64,000 nt of DNA, from contig NZ_OXCQ01000004.1 in assembly GCF_900411395.1 (NCBI RefSeq), forward strand, positions 95,606-159,605. Direction: 5' to 3'. The notes under the pieces were generated by a model. That model was given only the letters and a program-made list of their open reading frames with translations. It ran no database searches and was not told the origin of the DNA. This document shows positions 40,601 through 49,220 of this stretch, one piece after another. This stretch comes from Streptococcus sp. 596553 (GTDB lineage Bacteria > Bacillota > Bacilli > Lactobacillales > Streptococcaceae). The position numbers and the translations under genes were made by a program. How positions within the stretch are numbered: position 1 is the first letter of the stretch; each line of letters starts with the position of its first letter.

Positions 40601-42674
40601 AGGCAATAACAAGGTACAAGTTGGCTTTGCAGATGTACCAGCTGGAGCTACCATTACCGTTTATGATAATCCAAATTCTCAAACTCCGCTTGCAACCTTG
40701 AAGAGCGAAGTTGGAGGAGACCTAGCAAGTGCACCATTGGATTTGACAAATCAATCTGGTCTTCTTTACTATCGTACCCAGTTGCCAGGCAAGGAAATTA
40801 GTAATGTCCTAGCAGTTTCTGTTCCAAAAGATGACAGAAGAATCAAGTCAGTCAGCCTAGAAACAGAACCTAAGAAAACAAGCTACGCCGAAGGGGAGGA
40901 TTTGGACCTTAGAGGTGGTGTTCTTCGAGTTCAGTATGAAGGAGGAGCTGAGGACGAGCTCATTCGCCTAACTCACGCAGGTGTATCAGTATCAGGCTTT
41001 GATACGCATCATAAGGGAGAACAAAATCTTACTTTACAATATTTGGGACAACCAGTAAATGCGAAGTTGTCAGTGACTGTCACTAGCCAAGATGAAGCAA
41101 GTCCGAAAACTATTTTGGGAATTGAAGTGAGTCAGGAACCGAAAAAAGATTACCTAGTTGGTGATAGCTTAGACTTGTCTGAAGGACGCTTTGCAGTGGC
41201 TTATAGCAATGACACCATGGAAGAACATTCCTTTACTGATGAGGGAGTTGAAATTACTGGTTACCATGCTCAAAAGACTGGTCGTCAAACCTTGACTCTT
41301 CGTTACCAAGGTCATAAAGTCAACTTTGATGTTTTGGTATCTCCAAAAGCAGCATTGAACGATGAGTACCTTAAACAAAAATTAGCAGAAGTTGAAGCGG
41401 CTAAGAACAAGGTGGTCTATAACTTTGCTTTACCAGAAGTAAAAGAAGCCTTCTTGAAAGCAATTGAAGCGGCTGAACAAGTGTTGAAAGACCATGAAAC
41501 TAGCACCCAAGATCAGGTTAATGACCGACTTAATAAATTGACAGAAGCTCATAAAGCTCTGAATGGTCAAGAGAAATTTACGGAAGAAAAGACAGAACTC
41601 GATCGCTTAACAGGTGAGGCTCAAGAACTCTTAACTTCAAAACCAAACCATCCTTCAGGTTCCGCCCTAGCTCCTCTTCTTGAGAAAAACAAGGCCTTGG
41701 TTGAAAAAGTAGATTTGAGTCCAGAAGAGCTTGCAACAGCGAAACAGAGTTTGAAAGATCTGGTTGCCTTATTGAAAGAAGACAAACCAGCAGTCTTTTC
41801 TGATAGTAAAACAGATGTTGAAGTACACTTCTCAAATAAAGAAAAGACTGTCATCAAGGGCTTGAAAGTAGAGCGTGTTCAAGCAAGTGATGAAGAGAAG
41901 AAATACTTTGCTGGAGAAGATGCTCATGTCTTTGAAATAGAAGGTCTAGATGAAAAAGGTCAAGACGTTGATCTCTCTTACGCTTCTATTGTGAAAATTC
42001 CAATTGAAAAAGATAAGAAAGTGAAGAAAGTCTTCTTCTTACCTGAAGGCAAAGAAGCAGTAGAATTGGCTTTTGAACAAACGGATAGTCATGTCATCTT
42101 TACAGCACCACACTTTACTCATTATGCCTTTGTTTATGAATCTGCTGAAAAACCACGAGTAGAATCTAATGGTGCAAATGACCTTGTTACTATCTCAACT
42201 AAACCAGAACAACAAAACACAGTCCTTTCAAAACCTACTAATCAACCTCCTTCTGATAAACAAAAGGCTCCTAAATTGGAAGTTCAAGAGGAAAAGGTTG
42301 CTTTTGACCGTCAAGAGCATGAAAATGCTGATATGCTAGTTGGGGAACAACGAGTCATCATACAGGGACGAGATGGTCTGTTGAGACATGTCTTTGAAGT
42401 TGATGGGAACGGTCAGCGTCGCCTTCGTTCAACAGAAGTCATCCAAGAAGCGATTCCAGAAATTGTTGAAATTGGAACAAAAGTAAAAATAGAACCAGCA
42501 GTAGTAGCTACACAGGAAAAATCAGCTCAAAATACAGCAGTTAAATCAGAAGAAGCAAGCAAACAATTGCCAAATACAGGGACAGTTGCTACAAATGAAG
42601 TCTTAATAGCAGGATTGGCCAGCCTTGGCTTTGCTAGTTTAGCCTTGACATTGAAACAGAAAAAAAGAAGATGA
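37665..42674 (+). CDS. endoD: Cell-wall anchored endo-beta-N-acetylglucosaminidase D (GH85)
   Basis: EndoD cuts the chitobiose core of trimmed N-glycans on host glycoproteins, including antibodies, after sialidase and exoglycosidases have acted. The 1669-residue surface protein has a YSIRK signal peptide (YSIRKLSVGACSLMIGAVLF) and a low-complexity Glu/Ala/Lys stretch to about 165. The GH85 catalytic domain has Asn335 and Glu337 in YFINQETTG. A discoidin-like module near 830-970, Ig-like repeats near 1056 and 1150, and a FIVAR-type helical domain near 1231 follow. Sorting signal LPNTG is at 1635-1639, then a membrane span and KQKKRR. ATG after AGGAGGAG. No terminator is evident. Confidence 0.95.
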   Translation: MKNSFFERRCRYSIRKLSVGACSLMIGAVLFAGPALAEETAVPENSGVNTELVSGESEHSANEVDQQNEGEHARENKPEKAEGVATASDTASPASNEAATTETAEAVSVAKSEEKPSEVAAETPSAEAKPKSDKETEAKPEATSQGDESKPAAEANKTEKEVQPDVPKNTDKTLKPKEIKFNSWEELLKWEPGAREDDAINRGSVALASRRTGHLVNEKASKEAKVQALSNTNSKAKDHASVGGEEFKAYAFDYWQYLDSMVFWEGLVPTPDVIDAGHRNGVPVYGTLFFNWSNSIADQEKFAEALKQDSDGSFPIARKLVDMAKYYGYDGYFINQETTGDLVEPLGEKMRQFMLYTKEYAAKVNHPIKYSWYDAMTYNYGRYHQDGLGEYNYQFMQPEGDKVPADNFFANFNWDKAKNDYTIATANWIGRNPYDVFAGLELQQGGSYKTKVKWNDILDENGKLRLSLGLFAPDTITSLGKTGEDYHKNEDIFFTGYQGDPTGQKPGDKDWYGIANLVADRTPAVGNTFTTSFNTGHGRKWFVDGKVSKDSEWNYRSVSGVLPTWRWWQKSTGDKLKASYDFEDAYNGGTSLKFAGDLSGATKQDVNLYSTRLKVTDTTKLHVAHKGGKGTKVYVEFATKKDYTYGDEAARKELTVSDNWTTDDFDLSALAGKTIYGIKLYFENDKDLKGYQFNLGQLTISNNQDAPQAPTTVAVAKQVLKNAQEAEAVVQFKGNKDADFYEVYEKDGDSWKLLTGSSSTTIYLPKVSRSASAQGTTQELKVVAVGKNGVRSEAATTTFDWGMTVKDTSLPKPLAENIVPGATVIDSTFPKTEGGEGIEGMLNGTITSLSDKWSSGQLSGSVDIRLTQPRTVVRWVMDHAGAGGESVNDGLMNTKDFDLYYKDADGQWKLAKEVRGNKAHVTDITLDKPITAQDWRLNVVTSDNGTPWKAIRIYNWKMYEKLDTESVNIPMAKTAARTLGNNKVQVGFADVPAGATITVYDNPNSQTPLATLKSEVGGDLASAPLDLTNQSGLLYYRTQLPGKEISNVLAVSVPKDDRRIKSVSLETEPKKTSYAEGEDLDLRGGVLRVQYEGGAEDELIRLTHAGVSVSGFDTHHKGEQNLTLQYLGQPVNAKLSVTVTSQDEASPKTILGIEVSQEPKKDYLVGDSLDLSEGRFAVAYSNDTMEEHSFTDEGVEITGYHAQKTGRQTLTLRYQGHKVNFDVLVSPKAALNDEYLKQKLAEVEAAKNKVVYNFALPEVKEAFLKAIEAAEQVLKDHETSTQDQVNDRLNKLTEAHKALNGQEKFTEEKTELDRLTGEAQELLTSKPNHPSGSALAPLLEKNKALVEKVDLSPEELATAKQSLKDLVALLKEDKPAVFSDSKTDVEVHFSNKEKTVIKGLKVERVQASDEEKKYFAGEDAHVFEIEGLDEKGQDVDLSYASIVKIPIEKDKKVKKVFFLPEGKEAVELAFEQTDSHVIFTAPHFTHYAFVYESAEKPRVESNGANDLVTISTKPEQQNTVLSKPTNQPPSDKQKAPKLEVQEEKVAFDRQEHENADMLVGEQRVIIQGRDGLLRHVFEVDGNGQRRLRSTEVIQEAIPEIVEIGTKVKIEPAVVATQEKSAQNTAVKSEEASKQLPNTGTVATNEVLIAGLASLGFASLALTLKQKKRR

Positions 42675-42689
42675 AGATTAAATAAAAGA

Positions 42690-42711
42690 TTTTTTTTTTT
42701 TTTGGTATAAT
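42690..42711 (+). promoter_or_regulatory. Promoter with a 14-T tract before the -10
   Basis: Fourteen T residues (42690-42703) are followed by GG and TATAAT (42706-42711), 37 bp before the LPXTG gene. The tract would lie between -35 and -10, where length changes alter promoter strength. Confidence 0.6.
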
Positions 42712-42747
42712 AACTTTAAAATTATTTTTTTGAAAGGTTTTGTATTT

Positions 42748-43968
42748 ATGAAAAATAAGATGTTTAGTGGGTATACTTTGCGCAAAAAATATGCTTTAAG
42801 AAAATTGACAGTTGGACTTTTTAGTGTAGCTGTTGGTTTGTTGAGTATTGGTCTTGTCGATGGTGTCAATTTTATTATGAATGACGATTATGGGACTGTT
42901 TATGCGGCTGAAAATTTTCATAGTATTGAAGTTGTCAATTATTATGATTATGATACTATTTATGAAGGTGATTCAAATTTGACAAAAGGTGACCATGAAG
43001 ATGGTAGACAAGGTGAGAGTGGTAAACAAATCTTTGATATCGAACATGGTCTTAGTTCATCACCAATCTATAGTTTAGGTGATAATCTTAACGAAATCGT
43101 CTATCGACCTTATGAAGTGATCAAAGATAATAGGTCTAAACTTAAAGAACATTATGGTGATGGGAGTACGGGAGGGTGGGACTCTAATTATCCAGCCACT
43201 TATGATGAAATCCTAGCTGAGACTCGCACCCATAAGAAAATCTTGATTGACGATAATATTGAAGAGCCTATTTATAAGGATGACGGGACTGTTATTTTAC
43301 CTCGAACTATCATTTCCAAAGTTGGTGTTAATTATCGAGGTTCTTCGTCTGAATATCTTTTTACTGAATCTGTCGAAAAAGAAGCTATTTCAAAAATCAT
43401 TAAAGTTGGTAATGTGGAGAGGGTTCCTATTTCCAAAATAGCTGTAGAGACCGAATATGTTGCTAATAACACTTTGAATTACGGTGTTAGAAATATTAAA
43501 TCTAATGGTAAAGAAGGTTTGCGTGAAAATGTAACGACTTATGAAGTCAATAAGTTCACTGGTGATTTGAGTAATCCAACTACTGTTGAAAATTATGTTC
43601 CGATGGAGAAGAAGGTTGTTGAAGTTGGGACTAAAGGTGATGTGGTTTTTACTAAAGTCGGAAACGATGTTGTGAAACGCACTACATCTTATACGGTAAC
43701 CCCTGAGAACGGTGATGTCACACCAAGTACTTCAGAATATAAAAATTCGTCTAAATTGACTAATACAAATAACACAAATAAACCAAACGACGTTAATGTT
43801 GAAGGTGAGATTCAGACAGGTGATAATTCTCGAACTAACTTGACTGGCAAAAAAGTTTTACCAAACACAGGTGGATCTGACTCAGTTGCTATGAATTTGT
43901 TAGGTGCGTTAACACTCACTTCTGTTCTTGGTTTGGCTGCGACTAAACGCAAAACGGAAGATAATTAA
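42748..43968 (+). CDS. LPXTG cell-wall protein with G5-type domain
   Basis: The 406 residues start with a variant YSIRK-like signal (KKYALRKLTVGLFSVAVGLL) and probable cleavage after VYA near residue 53. A novel-looking middle region is rich in Tyr, Asp and Asn. A G5-type domain lies near 225-300 (ETEYVANNTLNYG, ENVTTYEVNKFTGDL, VPMEKKVVEVGTKG), with a shorter related segment after it. The sorting signal LPNTGG is at 371-376, then a membrane span and KRKTEDN. G5 domains bind sugars or zinc and aid adhesion. ATG 42748 follows GAAAGG. I see no catalytic motif and do not recognise the middle part. Confidence 0.8.
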   Translation: MKNKMFSGYTLRKKYALRKLTVGLFSVAVGLLSIGLVDGVNFIMNDDYGTVYAAENFHSIEVVNYYDYDTIYEGDSNLTKGDHEDGRQGESGKQIFDIEHGLSSSPIYSLGDNLNEIVYRPYEVIKDNRSKLKEHYGDGSTGGWDSNYPATYDEILAETRTHKKILIDDNIEEPIYKDDGTVILPRTIISKVGVNYRGSSSEYLFTESVEKEAISKIIKVGNVERVPISKIAVETEYVANNTLNYGVRNIKSNGKEGLRENVTTYEVNKFTGDLSNPTTVENYVPMEKKVVEVGTKGDVVFTKVGNDVVKRTTSYTVTPENGDVTPSTSEYKNSSKLTNTNNTNKPNDVNVEGEIQTGDNSRTNLTGKKVLPNTGGSDSVAMNLLGALTLTSVLGLAATKRKTEDN

Positions 43969-44022
43969 TCTTTAAAGAGATACCTTTGGGCTCTTTGTCA
44001 ACTGTAGTGGGTTGAAGAAAAG

Positions 44023-44526
44023 CTATGATCGAGAAAGGACAAATTTCGTCCTTTCTTTTTTGATGTTCAGAGCGATAAAAATCCGTTTTTTGAAGTTTTC
44101 AAAGTTCCGAAAACCAAAGGCATTGCGCTTGATAAGTTTGATAAGATTATTGGTTGCTTCCAGTTTGGCGTTTGAATAGGAGAGTTGAAGAGCGTTGACG
44201 ATTTTCTCTTTGTTCTTTAGAAAGGTTTTAAAGACAGTCTGAAAAAGAGGATGGACCTTCTTTAGATTGTCTTCAATGAGACCGAAAAATTTGTCAGCTT
44301 CCTTATTCTGAAAGTGAAAAAGCAAGAGCTGATAGAGCTGATAGTGGTGTTTCAAGTCTTCTGAATAGCTCAAAAGCTTGTCTAGGATTTCTTTATTGGT
44401 TAAGTGCATACGAAAAGTAGGGCGATAAAAACGCTTATCACTGAGTTTACGACTATCCTGTTGAATGAGCTTCCAGTAGCGCTTGATAGCCTTGTATTCA
44501 TGGGATTTTCGCTCAAATTGATTCAT
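44023..44526 (-). pseudogene. ISL3-family transposase, C-terminal fragment
   Basis: The 167 residues end with SNAKLEATNNLIKLIKRNAF and GFRNFENFKKRIFIALN, which is the closing part of ISL3 (IS1167-type) transposases and carries the last catalytic glutamate. The family protein is a little over 400 residues, so the zinc-finger DNA-binding part and first catalytic aspartates are missing. The ATG at 44526 is an internal methionine. It cannot transpose alone. Confidence 0.8.
44033..44062 (+). terminator. Terminator behind the LPXTG gene
   Basis: GAAAGGAC and GTCCTTTC arms around AAATTTC-type loop, then TTTTTT. A partial second copy (GAAAGGACAAATTTC) lies at about 44634-44648. Confidence 0.7.
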
Positions 44527-44691
44527 GTTTTGTATAAATCTTATGGGACTTTTTTCTACAACAAAATAGGCTCCATAATATCCATAGGGGATTTACCCAC
44601 TACAAATATTATATAGCTGAAAAGCTAAGCTCTAGAAAGGACAAATTTCTTTCTTTTTATATAGTTTATTTTTTGTTATATAACTTTACTA

Positions 44692-45225
44692 TTATTTCCA
44701 AGTTTTTAGTGAAATTTCTCCGCTATTTAGCCAGATTTCTTTTCCGTTATCACATTGAACTAAAAGTTTACCACTTTCAGAGATATCTTTAGCAAGTCTC
44801 TTGTAGTCTTTTTGCCCTAGTGTGAAAGTGACTTCTTTTCCAAGAACGAATGACTGTTTTTTGTATAGGTATAATAGCTCTTCTGCTGGTGTTTCGAAGA
44901 AAGCACGCCATATTTCGATAATTAATTCATTTCTTGTTATAGGTGCTGGTACTTTAAATAAACTATCAGCTTTTTCTTTTAATTCCTGAGGGAAGTCTTT
45001 AATAGTGAAATTGATACCTACTCCAATAATGATATCTGTGACTAAGCCAGTTTCTACAGAGGTCATTGCTTCAGTAAGGATTCCTCCAATTTTATGATTT
45101 TTGAGGTAGATATCGTTGACCCATTTTATGTCGACATCTATTAAAGTTAGGTTCTTAATAGCTTTGTAGATAGCTCCAGCTACAAGTAGTGTGTAGGATG
45201 CTATTTTGTCATAGTGGACCTCATT
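44692..45225 (-). pseudogene. birA: Biotin-protein ligase (BirA) fragment
   Basis: About 178 codons encode the second half of a biotin ligase. SYTLLVAGAIYKAIKNL is followed by the lysine-bearing WVNDIYLKNHKIGGILTE, the IIIGVGINF core motif and the C-terminal SH3-like domain ending NSGEISLKTWK. The frame is closed by TGA upstream at about 45229 without a start codon, so the N-terminal regulator domain and the GRGRxGR biotin loop are missing. It is a truncated duplicate or a relic left by rearrangement next to the ISL3 element. An intact birA is expected elsewhere. Confidence 0.8.
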
Positions 45226-45424
45226 TCTAACTCAAACGTCTCATACTTAATTCCACCATAAAAATCCGTTTTAGACTAATTTCCACTTTGGTCATCCAAG
45301 TGGAAGTTACTTTGAGAAGTTACCATGGAGATTAAATATCGAAAAATATTGTGAAATCTTTCCTTATATTCCCAAAGTGTGATATAATAGTTTCGAATAA
45401 AATAAATAAAGGGGGTTTTGTAAC
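45226..45424. promoter_or_regulatory. pgk upstream region with extended -10 promoter
   Basis: TGATATAAT at 45380-45388 is a perfect extended -10. A hairpin TTCCACTT/AAGTGGAA lies at 45281-45305, followed by a direct repeat GAAGTTAC. No -35 is clear. Confidence 0.6.
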
Positions 45425-46621
45425 ATGGCAAAACTTACTGTTAAAGACGTTGACTTGAAAGGTAAAAAAGTCCTCGTTCGTGTTGACTTCAACGTACCAT
45501 TGAAAGATGGCGTAATCACTAACGACAACCGTATCACAGCAGCTCTTCCAACTATTAAGTACATCATCGAACAAGGTGGACGTGCAATTCTTTTCTCTCA
45601 CCTTGGACGTGTGAAAGAAGAAGCTGATAAAGCTGGTAAATCACTTGCTCCTGTAGCAGCTGACTTAGCAGCAAAACTTGGTCAAGATGTTGTGTTCCCA
45701 GGTGTCACTCGTGGTGCTGAATTGGAAGCAGCTATCAACGCTCTTGAAGATGGACAAGTTCTTTTGGTTGAAAACACTCGTTACGAAGATGTTGACGGCA
45801 AAAAAGAATCTAAAAACGATCCTGAACTTGGTAAATACTGGGCATCACTTGGAGATGGTATCTTCGTAAACGATGCATTCGGTACAGCTCACCGTGCACA
45901 CGCATCTAACGTTGGTATCTCAGCAAACGTTGAAAAAGCAGTTGCTGGTTTCCTTCTTGAAAACGAAATTGCCTACATCCAAGAAGCAGTTGAAACTCCA
46001 GAACGTCCATTCGTGGCTATCCTTGGTGGTTCAAAAGTTTCAGACAAGATTGGTGTTATCGAAAACTTGCTTGAAAAAGCTGATAAAGTCCTTATCGGTG
46101 GTGGTATGACTTACACATTCTACAAAGCACAAGGTATCGAAATCGGTAACTCACTTGTAGAAGAAGATAAATTGGATGTTGCGAAAGCTCTTCTTGAAAA
46201 AGCAAACGGTAAATTGATCTTGCCAGTTGACTCAAAAGAAGCAAATGCATTTGCTGACTACACTGAAGTTCGTGATACTGAAGGTGAAGCAGTTTCTGAA
46301 GGCTTCCTTGGTCTTGACATCGGTCCAAAATCTATCGCTAAATTTGACGAGGCTTTGACTGGTGCTAAAACAGTTGTATGGAACGGACCAATGGGTGTGT
46401 TTGAAAACCCTGACTTCCAAGCGGGTACAATCGGTGTGATGGATGCTATCGTGAAACAACCAGGTGTTAAATCAATCATCGGTGGTGGTGACTCAGCTGC
46501 TGCAGCGATTAACCTTGGCCGTGCAGACAAGTTCTCATGGATTAGTACGGGCGGAGGTGCTTCAATGGAACTTCTCGAAGGTAAAGTATTGCCAGGTTTG
46601 GCTGCACTTACAGAAAAATAA
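45425..46621 (+). CDS. pgk: Phosphoglycerate kinase
   Basis: Pgk transfers phosphate from 1,3-bisphosphoglycerate to ADP in glycolysis. The 398 residues carry the N-terminal signature [16 protein letters not shown] near residue 15 and the [11 protein letters not shown] segment. The C-terminal nucleotide domain has GGSKVSDKI near 203 and GGGDSAAA near 357. Start ATG after GGGGG. Codon use is strongly biased, indicating very high expression. It is monocistronic, with an extended -10 promoter and a terminator. Confidence 0.98.
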   Translation: MAKLTVKDVDLKGKKVLVRVDFNVPLKDGVITNDNRITAALPTIKYIIEQGGRAILFSHLGRVKEEADKAGKSLAPVAADLAAKLGQDVVFPGVTRGAELEAAINALEDGQVLLVENTRYEDVDGKKESKNDPELGKYWASLGDGIFVNDAFGTAHRAHASNVGISANVEKAVAGFLLENEIAYIQEAVETPERPFVAILGGSKVSDKIGVIENLLEKADKVLIGGGMTYTFYKAQGIEIGNSLVEEDKLDVAKALLEKANGKLILPVDSKEANAFADYTEVRDTEGEAVSEGFLGLDIGPKSIAKFDEALTGAKTVVWNGPMGVFENPDFQAGTIGVMDAIVKQPGVKSIIGGGDSAAAAINLGRADKFSWISTGGGASMELLEGKVLPGLAALTEK

Positions 46622-46636
46622 GATTAACTAAATGAA

Positions 46637-46675
46637 TCAAATAAGAGAGGGATGAAAGTTCCTCTTTTCTTTTGC
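46637..46675 (+). terminator. pgk terminator
   Basis: AAGAGAGG and CCTCTTTT arms around GATGAAAGTT, followed by a T-rich run. Confidence 0.8.
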
Positions 46676-46756
46676 TTAAAATAAAAACGCTTCCTCTCAA
46701 CTATTGCTCATAAAATCAGCCAATTTATGATAAAATGGAAATAGAAAGTTGAGATT

Positions 46757-47284
46757 ATGAGTTATTTTAAAAAATATAAATTCGATAAATCCCAGTTCAA
46801 ACTTGGTATGCGAACCTTTAAAACAGGAATTGCTGTTTTTCTAGTTCTCTTGATTTTTGGCTTTTTTGGTTGGAAAGGTCTTCAAATCGGTGCTTTGACA
46901 GCCGTTTTTAGCTTGAGGGAGAGTTTTGATAAGAGTGTTCATTTTGGGACTTCGCGTATTTTAGGAAATAGTATCGGTGGCCTCTATGCCTTGGTTTTCT
47001 TCCTAATAAATAGTTTTTTCCACGAAGCCTTTTGGGTAACCTTAGTTGTTGTTCCAATCTGCACCATGTTAACCATTATGACAAATGTAGCCATGAATAA
47101 CAAAGCAGGGGTTATTGGTGGTGTAGCGGCTATGTTAATCATTACCCTATCGATTCCGAGTGGCGAAACAATTTTGTACGTATTTGCGCGTGTATCAGAA
47201 ACGTTCATGGGTGTTTTTGTCGCAATTCTCGTAAATTACGATATTGATCGTATTCGGCTCCTTTTAGAAAAAAAAGAAAAATAA
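46757..47284 (+). CDS. Aromatic acid exporter (FUSC/ArAE) family membrane protein
   Basis: A 175-residue membrane protein with a short basic N-terminus (MSYFKKYKFDKSQFKLGMR). About four hydrophobic hairpin helices follow (TGIAVFLVLLIFGFFGWKG, ILGNSIGGLYALVFFLIN, AFWVTLVVVPICTMLTIM, GVIGGVAAMLIITLSIP). The QIGALTAVFSLRESFDKSVH loop is typical of the N-terminal half of ArAE (DUF939) proteins. Family members are putative exporters of aromatic acids or structural membrane proteins. It sits between pgk and glnR, as I recall from pneumococcus. Substrate unknown. Confidence 0.8.
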   Translation: MSYFKKYKFDKSQFKLGMRTFKTGIAVFLVLLIFGFFGWKGLQIGALTAVFSLRESFDKSVHFGTSRILGNSIGGLYALVFFLINSFFHEAFWVTLVVVPICTMLTIMTNVAMNNKAGVIGGVAAMLIITLSIPSGETILYVFARVSETFMGVFVAILVNYDIDRIRLLLEKKEK

Positions 47285-47337
47285 TGTTACATTTTGTAAC
47301 ATTATCAATTGACGTTTGTCTTTTTTTAGACTATAAT
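47285..47337 (+). promoter_or_regulatory. GlnR operator and glnRA promoter
   Basis: TGTTACATTTTGTAACA (47285-47301) is a perfect TGTNA-N7-TNACA GlnR box. It is followed by TTGACG (47309-47314), 17 bp and TATAAT (47332-47337). The operator begins immediately after the stop of the preceding gene. Confidence 0.92.
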
Positions 47338-47360
47338 AGACAGAAAGAAGGAAATTGTAA

Positions 47361-47717
47361 ATGAAGGAAAAAGAATTTCGCCGAAATATGGCTGTTTTTC
47401 CTATCAGCAGTGTTATGAAGTTGACCGATCTATCGGCGCGTCAGATTCGTTATTATGAAGATCAAGAGTTGATCAAGCCTGATCGAAACGAAGGGAACCG
47501 TCGCATGTATTCCTTGAATGACATGGATCGTCTACTTGAAATCAAAGATTATATTTCTGAAGGTTATAATATCGCTGCCATTAAGAAAAAATATGCTGAA
47601 CGTGAAGCGAAATCCAAGAAAGCGGTGAGTCAGACTGAGGTGCGCCGCGCACTTCACAATGAACTCCTCCAACAGGGTCGCTTTGCTTCAGTACAGTCAC
47701 CTTTTGGTCGCGGTTAG
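47361..47717 (+). CDS. glnR: Glutamine synthetase repressor GlnR (MerR family)
   Basis: GlnR represses glnRA and other nitrogen genes when glutamine is plentiful, acting with feedback-inhibited glutamine synthetase. The 118 residues have an N-terminal MerR helix-turn-helix (PISSVMKLTDLSARQIRYYE, then DRNEGNRRMYSLNDMDRLL). A short coil and a C-terminal tail (HNELLQQGRFASVQSPFGRG) contact GlnA in relatives. ATG follows GAAGGAA. It is first in the glnRA operon and has its own operator in front, so it is autoregulated. Confidence 0.96.
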   Translation: MKEKEFRRNMAVFPISSVMKLTDLSARQIRYYEDQELIKPDRNEGNRRMYSLNDMDRLLEIKDYISEGYNIAAIKKKYAEREAKSKKAVSQTEVRRALHNELLQQGRFASVQSPFGRG

Positions 47718-47753
47718 GCAACCGCAAGTAGTCATACATTAAGGAGAAAACTC

Positions 47754-49100
47754 ATGCCAATCACAGCTGCAGATATTCGTCGTGAAGTCAAGGAAAAAAA
47801 TGTTACCTTTATCCGTCTCATGTTCTCAGATATTTTGGGAACCATGAAAAACGTCGAAATTCCTGCTACAGATGAACAATTAGATAAGGTCTTGTCAAAT
47901 AAGGCTATGTTTGATGGATCTTCTATTGAAGGGTTTGTACGTATCAATGAGTCAGATATGTACTTGTACCCAGACTTGGATACATGGACAGTCTTCCCTT
48001 GGGGAGATGAAAATGGAAGTGTTGCAGGTTTGATCTGTGATGTCTATACAACAGAAGGTGAACCATTTGCGGGGGACCCTCGTGGTAATTTGAAACGAGC
48101 TCTTCGTCACATGGAAGAAGTAGGATTCAAATCTTTCAACCTTGGTCCAGAGCCAGAATTCTTCCTATTTAAGTTGGATGAAAATGGAGATCCAACACTT
48201 GAAGTGAATGACAAGGGTGGCTACTTTGATTTGGCGCCTACTGACCTTGCGGACAATACACGTCGTGAGATTGTCAATGTCTTGACCAAAATGGGATTTG
48301 AAGTAGAAGCGAGTCACCATGAGGTTGCTGTTGGACAACACGAGATTGACTTCAAGTACGATGAAGTTCTCCGTGCTTGTGATAAGATTCAAATCTTTAA
48401 GCTCGTTGTTAAAACCATTGCTCGCAAACATGGACTTTACGCAACCTTTATGGCAAAACCAAAATTTGGTATTGCCGGATCAGGTATGCACTGTAATATG
48501 TCCTTGTTTGATGCAGAAGGAAACAATGCCTTCTTTGATCCAAATGATCCAAAAGGAATGCAGTTGTCAGAAACGGCCTACCATTTCCTTGGTGGTTTGA
48601 TTAAGCATGCCTACAACTATACTGCCATCATGAACCCAACGGTTAACTCATACAAACGTTTGGTTCCGGGTTATGAAGCGCCTGTTTACATTGCTTGGGC
48701 TGGTCGTAACCGTTCGCCACTTGTGCGCGTGCCTGCTTCACGTGGTATGGGAACTCGTCTTGAGTTGCGTTCAGTGGATCCGATGGCAAACCCATACATC
48801 GCTATGGCGGTTCTGTTGGAAGTTGGTTTGCATGGTATTGAAAACAAAATCGAAGCACCAGCTCCTATCGAAGAAAATATCTACATCATGACAGCAGAAG
48901 AGCGTAAGGAAGCTGGTATTACAGACCTTCCATCAACTCTTCACAACGCTTTGAAAGCTTTGACAGAAGATGAGGTTGTCAGAGCAGCTCTTGGAGAACA
49001 TATCTATACTAGTTTCCTTGAAGCCAAACGAATCGAATGGGCAAGTTATGCAACCTTCGTTTCACAATGGGAAATTGATAATTATTTAGACCTTTACTAA
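47754..49100 (+). CDS. glnA: Glutamine synthetase type I
   Basis: GlnA makes glutamine from glutamate, ammonia and ATP, and in Gram-positives also signals nitrogen state to GlnR. The 448-residue GSI-alpha form shows [12 protein letters not shown] near residue 52, [10 protein letters not shown] near 129, the ATP/metal segment [11 protein letters not shown] near 243 and NRSPLVRVP near 317. The adenylylation loop of the enteric GSI-beta form is absent, as expected. ATG follows AAGGAG. It lies 36 bp behind glnR in one operon. Confidence 0.97.
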   Translation: MPITAADIRREVKEKNVTFIRLMFSDILGTMKNVEIPATDEQLDKVLSNKAMFDGSSIEGFVRINESDMYLYPDLDTWTVFPWGDENGSVAGLICDVYTTEGEPFAGDPRGNLKRALRHMEEVGFKSFNLGPEPEFFLFKLDENGDPTLEVNDKGGYFDLAPTDLADNTRREIVNVLTKMGFEVEASHHEVAVGQHEIDFKYDEVLRACDKIQIFKLVVKTIARKHGLYATFMAKPKFGIAGSGMHCNMSLFDAEGNNAFFDPNDPKGMQLSETAYHFLGGLIKHAYNYTAIMNPTVNSYKRLVPGYEAPVYIAWAGRNRSPLVRVPASRGMGTRLELRSVDPMANPYIAMAVLLEVGLHGIENKIEAPAPIEENIYIMTAEERKEAGITDLPSTLHNALKALTEDEVVRAALGEHIYTSFLEAKRIEWASYATFVSQWEIDNYLDLY

Positions 49101-49110
49101 TACTAATATA

Positions 49111-49143
49111 GAAGAAAGATTACCTGAGGGCGGTCTTTTTTTC
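49111..49143 (+). terminator. glnRA terminator
   Basis: AAGATTACC and GCGGTCTT arms around TGAGG-type loop, then seven T residues. Confidence 0.7.
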
Positions 49144-49156
49144 TTGCGTTTTATAT

Positions 49157-49195
49157 CGAACTGTGATATATTTTATATAACGAAGTGCGATATAT
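49157..49195 (+). promoter_or_regulatory. Candidate operator of the PadR-like regulator
   Basis: CGAACTGTGATATAT (49157-49171) and CGAAGTGCGATATAT (49181-49195) are direct repeats 24 bp apart, directly upstream of the regulator gene. TATATCG and CGATATA also form an inverted repeat across them. Confidence 0.5.
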
Positions 49196-49220
49196 CGATC
49201 TAAATAGGAGGTGGCTATAA

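Larger units (their letters stand above)
43988..44626 (-). mobile_element. ISL3-family (IS1167-like) element, internally deleted
   Basis: The left end reads GGGCTCTTTGTCA then ACTGTAGTGGGT. The right end, read on the minus strand, contains TTTGTAGTGGGTAAAT. The shared inverted TGTAGTGGGT suggests both termini remain. Only the last third of the transposase (44023-44526) lies between them, so about 1 kb was lost. Confidence 0.6.
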
